From Actinoallomurus iriomotensis (lineage in GTDB: Bacteria; Actinomycetota; Actinomycetes; Streptosporangiales; Streptosporangiaceae), in contig NZ_BSTJ01000002.1 in NCBI RefSeq assembly GCF_030269445.1, positions 434,001 through 498,000 of the forward strand: a stretch of DNA of 64,000 bases. Reading direction: 5' to 3'. Shown here in pieces: positions 61,201 to 64,000 of the stretch. The notes under the pieces are model-generated. The model worked only from the letters and a program-made list of their open reading frames with translations, was not told the origin of the DNA and made no database searches. The stretch's first letter is position 1. The number at the start of each line of letters is the position of its first letter. The position numbers were made by a program, and so were the translations under genes.

Positions 61201-62937
61201 CTGGCGCAGGGCAAAGGGGTGCTCGGCGGGCGGTCCCGGGTGGATCTCGGGCGGGCCCGGTTCGAGCCCCCGCTGCGCACCGACCGGGTCACCCTGGACG
61301 CCGCCGACCTGGACCGGCTCAGCGACGGCGCGTTGGCGGCGGTGTTCGGGCCGGAGTACGACCAGGGCGGGCGCAACCCCGCGCTGCGGCTGGCGCCGTC
61401 GAGGATTCGGATGCTGGACCGGATCGTCCGGCTGGACCCGGCCGGTGGCCCGCGCGGGCTGGGTGAGATCGTCGGTGAGAAGGACCTGCGGCCGGACGAC
61501 TGGTACTTCCCCTGCCATTTCCTCGGCGACCCCGTGCTCGCCGGGTCCCTGATGGCCGAGGGCTGCGTTCAGCTGCTCCAGACCCACCTGCTGGCGCTGG
61601 GCCTGCAGACCCTGGTCGAGGACGCCACGTTCGAACCGGTGGTCGGGGTGCCGCAGCGGGTGCGCTGCCGCGGCCAGGTCACGCCGGCCGATCGGCTGCT
61701 GACCTACCGGGCGCGCCTGGTCGAGGTGGAGCTGGAACCGAACCCGTACGCGAAGGCCGACGTCGACGTGGTGCTGGACGGCCGGGTGATCGTCGCGTTC
61801 GAGGGTCTCGCGGTACGCCTGGCCGGCACCCCGGTCCGAGCGAGCCGGGCGCTGTTCGGGCCGCGGGAGCTGGCCGAGTTCGCGACCGGGTCGATGACGG
61901 CCTGCTTCGGACCGGAGTACGACTGCTACGCCGAACGCCGCGTCCCCCGGATCCCGAACGGCGACCTGCACCTGATGAGCCGGGTGGTCTCGATCGACGG
62001 CACCCGCCACGACTTCCGGATCGGCACCGAGCTGCTCGCGGAGTACGACGTGCCGGCCCGGCCGTGGTTCGACCCGGACGGTGGCCGCGACTCGCTGCCG
62101 TACTCGATGCTGATGGAGATCGCCCTGCAACCGTGCGGGTTTCTCTCCGGGTGGCTGGGCTCGACGCTGGCCACCCCGGACGAGGACCTCTACTTCCGCA
62201 ACCTCGACGGGGACGCCCGCCTGCTCGCCGACCCGGCCCTGGCCGGGCGGACCGTGTGGACCCGGGCCCGGCTGTGCGCCTCGACCGCCCTGGAGGGCGT
62301 GATCATCCAGAAGTTCGACTTCGTGCTCGGCTGCGCGGACGTCCCGATCTACCGCGGTAGCACGGCCTTCGGCTACTTCCGCCGAGACGCGCTGGCCAAC
62401 CAGATCGGCCTGGACGGAGGCCGGCGGAAACCGGCGTGGTCGACCGGCACTGCGGCCCCGTTCGATCCCGCCGGCTCGCGCCTGCCGATGCCTGACGGGC
62501 AGCTCGACCTGCTCGACGAGGTGACCGTGGCACTCGACGGCGGCACCCGGCGGCGCGGCTGCGCCTGGGGCCGGACCAAGGTCGACCCGTCGAGCTGGTT
62601 CTTCGACGCGCACTTCTTCCAGGACCCGGTGATGCCCGGCTCGCTCGGGGTCGAGGCCCTTCTGCAGGCCCTCAAGGCCTACACCGCGGCGGCCGGACTG
62701 GGTGCGCGGTTCGCCCGGCCGCGGTTCGCCCAGGCGGTCGAACATCGCACCGTCTGGAAGTACCGGGGGCAGATCGTGCGCACCGACCGGGAGATGCTGG
62801 TGGAGGTGCACGTCACCGAGGTCCGGGATGAGGACGACCGGGTGGTGGTGATCGGCGACGGCGACCTCTGGAAGGACGGCCTGCGGATCTACCACGTCGC
62901 CGGCCTGGCGGTGGCCGTCGTCGAGGCGGGCGCATGA
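58207..62937 (+). CDS. PfaC-like protein: KS-CLF and FabA-like dehydratase hotdogs
   Basis: A 1576-residue protein. The ketosynthase (about 1-440) has Cys196, His332 and His367. A second ketosynthase fold (about 462-780) reads TAAGSGGL where the cysteine should be, as in chain-length factors. Four FabA-like hotdog folds follow, starting near 858, 1055, 1248 and 1435. The second (His1104 in CHFLGDPVLAGS) and fourth (His1469 in AHFFQDPVMPGS) keep the catalytic histidine and a downstream Glu, giving two double-hotdog dehydratases. This order is that of PfaC in PUFA synthases, whose FabA-type dehydratases create or isomerise cis double bonds. It is coupled to both neighbours by ATGA. Confidence 0.9.
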   Translation: MNDPVAVVGLGCVFPDAPDPAALWRNLLAGKRSITRATAADLGADPAVFLASEPTPDRTYCLNGGYVRQRDFNLDGYRLPADRIAGFDPSGLWTLDAARQALAGLGHLDESSRRRCGLVLGCLAFPTQASVAALGPVYEQGLAAALADVLDVPALRPAERTRIGRLEGSMLGADLVESVSAALGLGGPRLVLDAACASSLYAIKLGCDLLAAGRCDLALAGGVSGSHRLLIHVAFSTFQAYPRDGVSSLPLDGSSQGLLAGEGAGVIALKRLRDAERDGDEIHAVIRAIGMSNDGAGRHPLAPNPATQRTALERAYAAARIDPATVDYVECHATGTPLGDLTELNTIERVFGARVPLVGAVKSNVGHLLTAAGMAGTLKVILAMRAGVIPATAGLRTPLVSDGGAVGPERIVGAAREWPTGTGPRRASVNAFGFGGANAHLVVDAAPDGASLSGRPPVRPRPADVAVVGLAGLLGDRRELPAGRWRGLDDDELLRAHGFAGDPPPGRYLDAVVVDALRFKAPPGAADVPVAQQMMVLDVADRALRDSGVEPGTTVAVVVAMAGDPTLHRFVARLEAGRRLPHVLARAGLAAEPDELATLITAARDALHEELGVNRYLSYIGNIMATRVAGLWDLRGPAFTVTAAGSGGLREARAAAEGMLARGEVDAAVVAAVDLAGAPEVVLATGPAGEPVDCAAALVVVPAGGPADPRGRRYELPDGLDDCRALAAYAVAHQREVAVMPRVATRIATGGPRLRESLAAAGLPRPRRAPGVSGARPAPAAPPPQAATGPGHEDFLRARQAGRIAPAGGRGRREGGPRAAGVVWDRQDLLEFARGDAAAVFGPEFAEIDQHRRRVRLPMPPYLLVDRVTRLDATPNVLGPSALTTEYDVPRAAWYAVDGQVPWSVTIESGQCDLLLISYLGVDFGNRGERVYRLLDCTLTFLGRLPHEGDTLRYDIHIDSFARTADTLLFFFHYDCFAGERKIMEMRGGCAGFFTDEELAQGKGVLGGRSRVDLGRARFEPPLRTDRVTLDAADLDRLSDGALAAVFGPEYDQGGRNPALRLAPSRIRMLDRIVRLDPAGGPRGLGEIVGEKDLRPDDWYFPCHFLGDPVLAGSLMAEGCVQLLQTHLLALGLQTLVEDATFEPVVGVPQRVRCRGQVTPADRLLTYRARLVEVELEPNPYAKADVDVVLDGRVIVAFEGLAVRLAGTPVRASRALFGPRELAEFATGSMTACFGPEYDCYAERRVPRIPNGDLHLMSRVVSIDGTRHDFRIGTELLAEYDVPARPWFDPDGGRDSLPYSMLMEIALQPCGFLSGWLGSTLATPDEDLYFRNLDGDARLLADPALAGRTVWTRARLCASTALEGVIIQKFDFVLGCADVPIYRGSTAFGYFRRDALANQIGLDGGRRKPAWSTGTAAPFDPAGSRLPMPDGQLDLLDEVTVALDGGTRRRGCAWGRTKVDPSSWFFDAHFFQDPVMPGSLGVEALLQALKAYTAAAGLGARFARPRFAQAVEHRTVWKYRGQIVRTDREMLVEVHVTEVRDEDDRVVVIGDGDLWKDGLRIYHVAGLAVAVVEAGA

Positions 62938-64000
62938 CCTCCCCGGGCGCGCTGGTCGCGGGCCGTCCCGGGCCGGCCCGGGACGAGGCCGGCATGCGTC
63001 GCCTGCTGGCCCGGCTGGACGAGCCGGTCCAGGTGGTCCGGGACGCGTCGGGGATCGGCGTACTCGGTGGCGCGGGCGAGCGGTCCGGCACGGAGGTGCT
63101 GGCCGAGGCGCCGGCGGCGCCGCCGGAGACCCTTGGCGATCCCGGCTTCCGCCGCCGCCACGGGGTGGCGCGGTGCTACGCCGCCGGCGCGATGGCAGGC
63201 GGTATCGCCACCGAGGAACTGGTGATCGCGCTCGGCCGCGACCGCGTCCTTGGCTCCTTCGGCGCGGCCGGCCTGCTGCCGGACCGGATCGAGGCGGCCA
63301 TCGCCCGGATCACCGACGCGCTCCCGTGCGGGCCGTACGCCTTCAACCTGATCCACAGCCCGGCCGAGGAGGCCCTGGAACGCCGGACCGTCGAGCTTTA
63401 CCTCGCCCACGGCGTCCGTACCGTTGAGGCGGCCGCGTTCCTCACGCTCACCCCGCACGTGGTGCGGTATCGGGTGGCCGGGCTGTCCGAGGAGCCGTCC
63501 GGAGCGGTCCGTATCGGCAACCGGGTGATCGCCAAGGTGTCCCGCCGCGAGGTGGCCCGGCACTTCCTCAGCCCGCCCCCGCCGGAGCTGGTGGCGGCGC
63601 TGGCCGGTCAGGGGCTGGTCACCGCCCGGCAGGCGGAGCTGGCGGCCCGGGTGCCGATGGCCGACGACGTCACCGTGGAGGCCGACTCCGCGGGGCACAC
63701 CGACAACCGGCCGCTCGTGGTGCTGCTGCCCTCGATCGTGGAGCTGCGCGACGAGCTGCAGGCCAGGTACCGCTTCGCCGAGCCGGTCGGCGTGGGTGCG
63801 GCCGGCGGGATCGGCACCCCGCACGCCACGCTGGCCGCGTTCGTCCTGGGCGCCGGGTACGTGGTCACCGGGTCGGTCAACCAGTCGTGCGTCGAGGCCG
63901 CCGCGTCGGCGCACACCAAGCGGCTGCTGGCCGAGGTGGACCTGGCCGACGTGGCGATGGCGCCGGCCGCCGACATGTTCGAGCTCGGCGTACGGCTGCA
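62934..64000 (+). CDS. PfaD-like enoyl reductase (partial, runs off the window)
   Basis: At least 355 residues, open at the right edge. GAMAGGIATEELVIALGRDR, then GPYAFNLIHSPAEEALERRT, AAFLTLTPHVVRYRV and GGIGTPHATLAAFVLGAGYV are the ordered motifs of PfaD, the FMN-dependent trans-acting enoyl reductase (nitropropane-dioxygenase fold) of PUFA synthases. The start overlaps the PfaC-like stop (ATGA). Finding it directly after the KS-CLF protein is strong evidence that the locus belongs to the Pfa/secondary-lipid family. About 180 C-terminal residues should lie beyond the window. Confidence 0.93.
   Translation, partial: MTSPGALVAGRPGPARDEAGMRRLLARLDEPVQVVRDASGIGVLGGAGERSGTEVLAEAPAAPPETLGDPGFRRRHGVARCYAAGAMAGGIATEELVIALGRDRVLGSFGAAGLLPDRIEAAIARITDALPCGPYAFNLIHSPAEEALERRTVELYLAHGVRTVEAAAFLTLTPHVVRYRVAGLSEEPSGAVRIGNRVIAKVSRREVARHFLSPPPPELVAALAGQGLVTARQAELAARVPMADDVTVEADSAGHTDNRPLVVLLPSIVELRDELQARYRFAEPVGVGAAGGIGTPHATLAAFVLGAGYVVTGSVNQSCVEAAASAHTKRLLAEVDLADVAMAPAADMFELGVRL

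Noticed and set aside
58969-62895. 1308-residue minus-strand open frame opposite the PfaC-like gene
   Set aside because: It mirrors the codon pattern of the PfaC-like gene. The product has no domain, while the plus strand has a full set of catalytic motifs.
51831-64000. Calling the synthase locus an enediyne or heterocyst-glycolipid PKS
   Set aside because: A separate KS-CLF-FabA-type protein and a PfaD enoyl reductase are present, which single-protein enediyne PKSs lack; the gene order fits Pfa-type lipid synthases better.

Overview
The window is 64 kb of high-GC DNA with dense short-overlap operons, frequent GTG starts, Tat-type and lipoprotein signals, and secreted glycoside hydrolases carrying CBM2 and CBM13 modules. 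This points to a filamentous soil actinobacterium, perhaps of the Streptosporangiales or Thermomonosporaceae. That placement is an inference from gene content only. I saw no tRNA, rRNA or CRISPR array.

Layout. Positions 70-3113 hold a LolD/MacB-type ABC ATPase with an FtsX-type permease. Positions 3319-9600 are a plant-polysaccharide region on the minus strand: a GH62 arabinofuranosidase and a GH10 xylanase in one operon, then a GH5+CBM2 endoglucanase. Palindromic operators (three CGAAA/TTTCG sites and one CebR-type site) lie upstream, and remnants of an IS30-family transposase and a CBM13 lectin module are nearby. Positions 9745-24812 are a catabolic island arranged divergently around an IclR regulator. 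Leftward are a D-threonine-aldolase-like enzyme, an M14-type deacylase, an MBL hydrolase, an SDR and a low-specificity L-threonine aldolase. Rightward are a D-aminoacylase-like amidohydrolase, a CUT1-type ABC importer, an aldehyde dehydrogenase and a pyruvate-dehydrogenase-E1-like enzyme. The set looks built to import and degrade an N-acylated (beta-hydroxy) amino-acid-like compound.

Positions 24835-43407 look like one regulon. They contain a complete PQQ operon (including a 42-residue pqqA), a PQQ-dependent dehydrogenase with an unusual C-terminal cupredoxin-like domain, a secreted ThuA-like protein, a Liv-type importer, a TPP enzyme, a Zn-alcohol dehydrogenase and an aldehyde dehydrogenase. 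An IclR regulator then heads a CoA-transferase and a citryl-CoA-lyase-like gene. A repeated ACCACT-NNN-CGGAC element occurs in front of three of these transcription units. Positions 43419-46343 hold a TetR regulator, a fused 3-dehydroshikimate dehydratase (QsuB type) and a decayed shikimate/quinate dehydrogenase gene. A 54-residue membrane protein and a type-B carboxylesterase follow.

From 48901 to the right edge is the most notable locus. A large LuxR (LAL) regulator is followed by four translationally coupled genes resembling a polyunsaturated-fatty-acid (Pfa) or secondary-lipid synthase. They encode KS-AT-ACP with the non-catalytic half of a ketoreductase, then a catalytic ketoreductase with a dehydratase, then a PfaC-like KS-CLF protein with four hotdog folds, and a PfaD-like enoyl reductase cut by the window edge. 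The single ACP and the ketoreductase divided between two polypeptides set it apart from textbook PUFA synthases.
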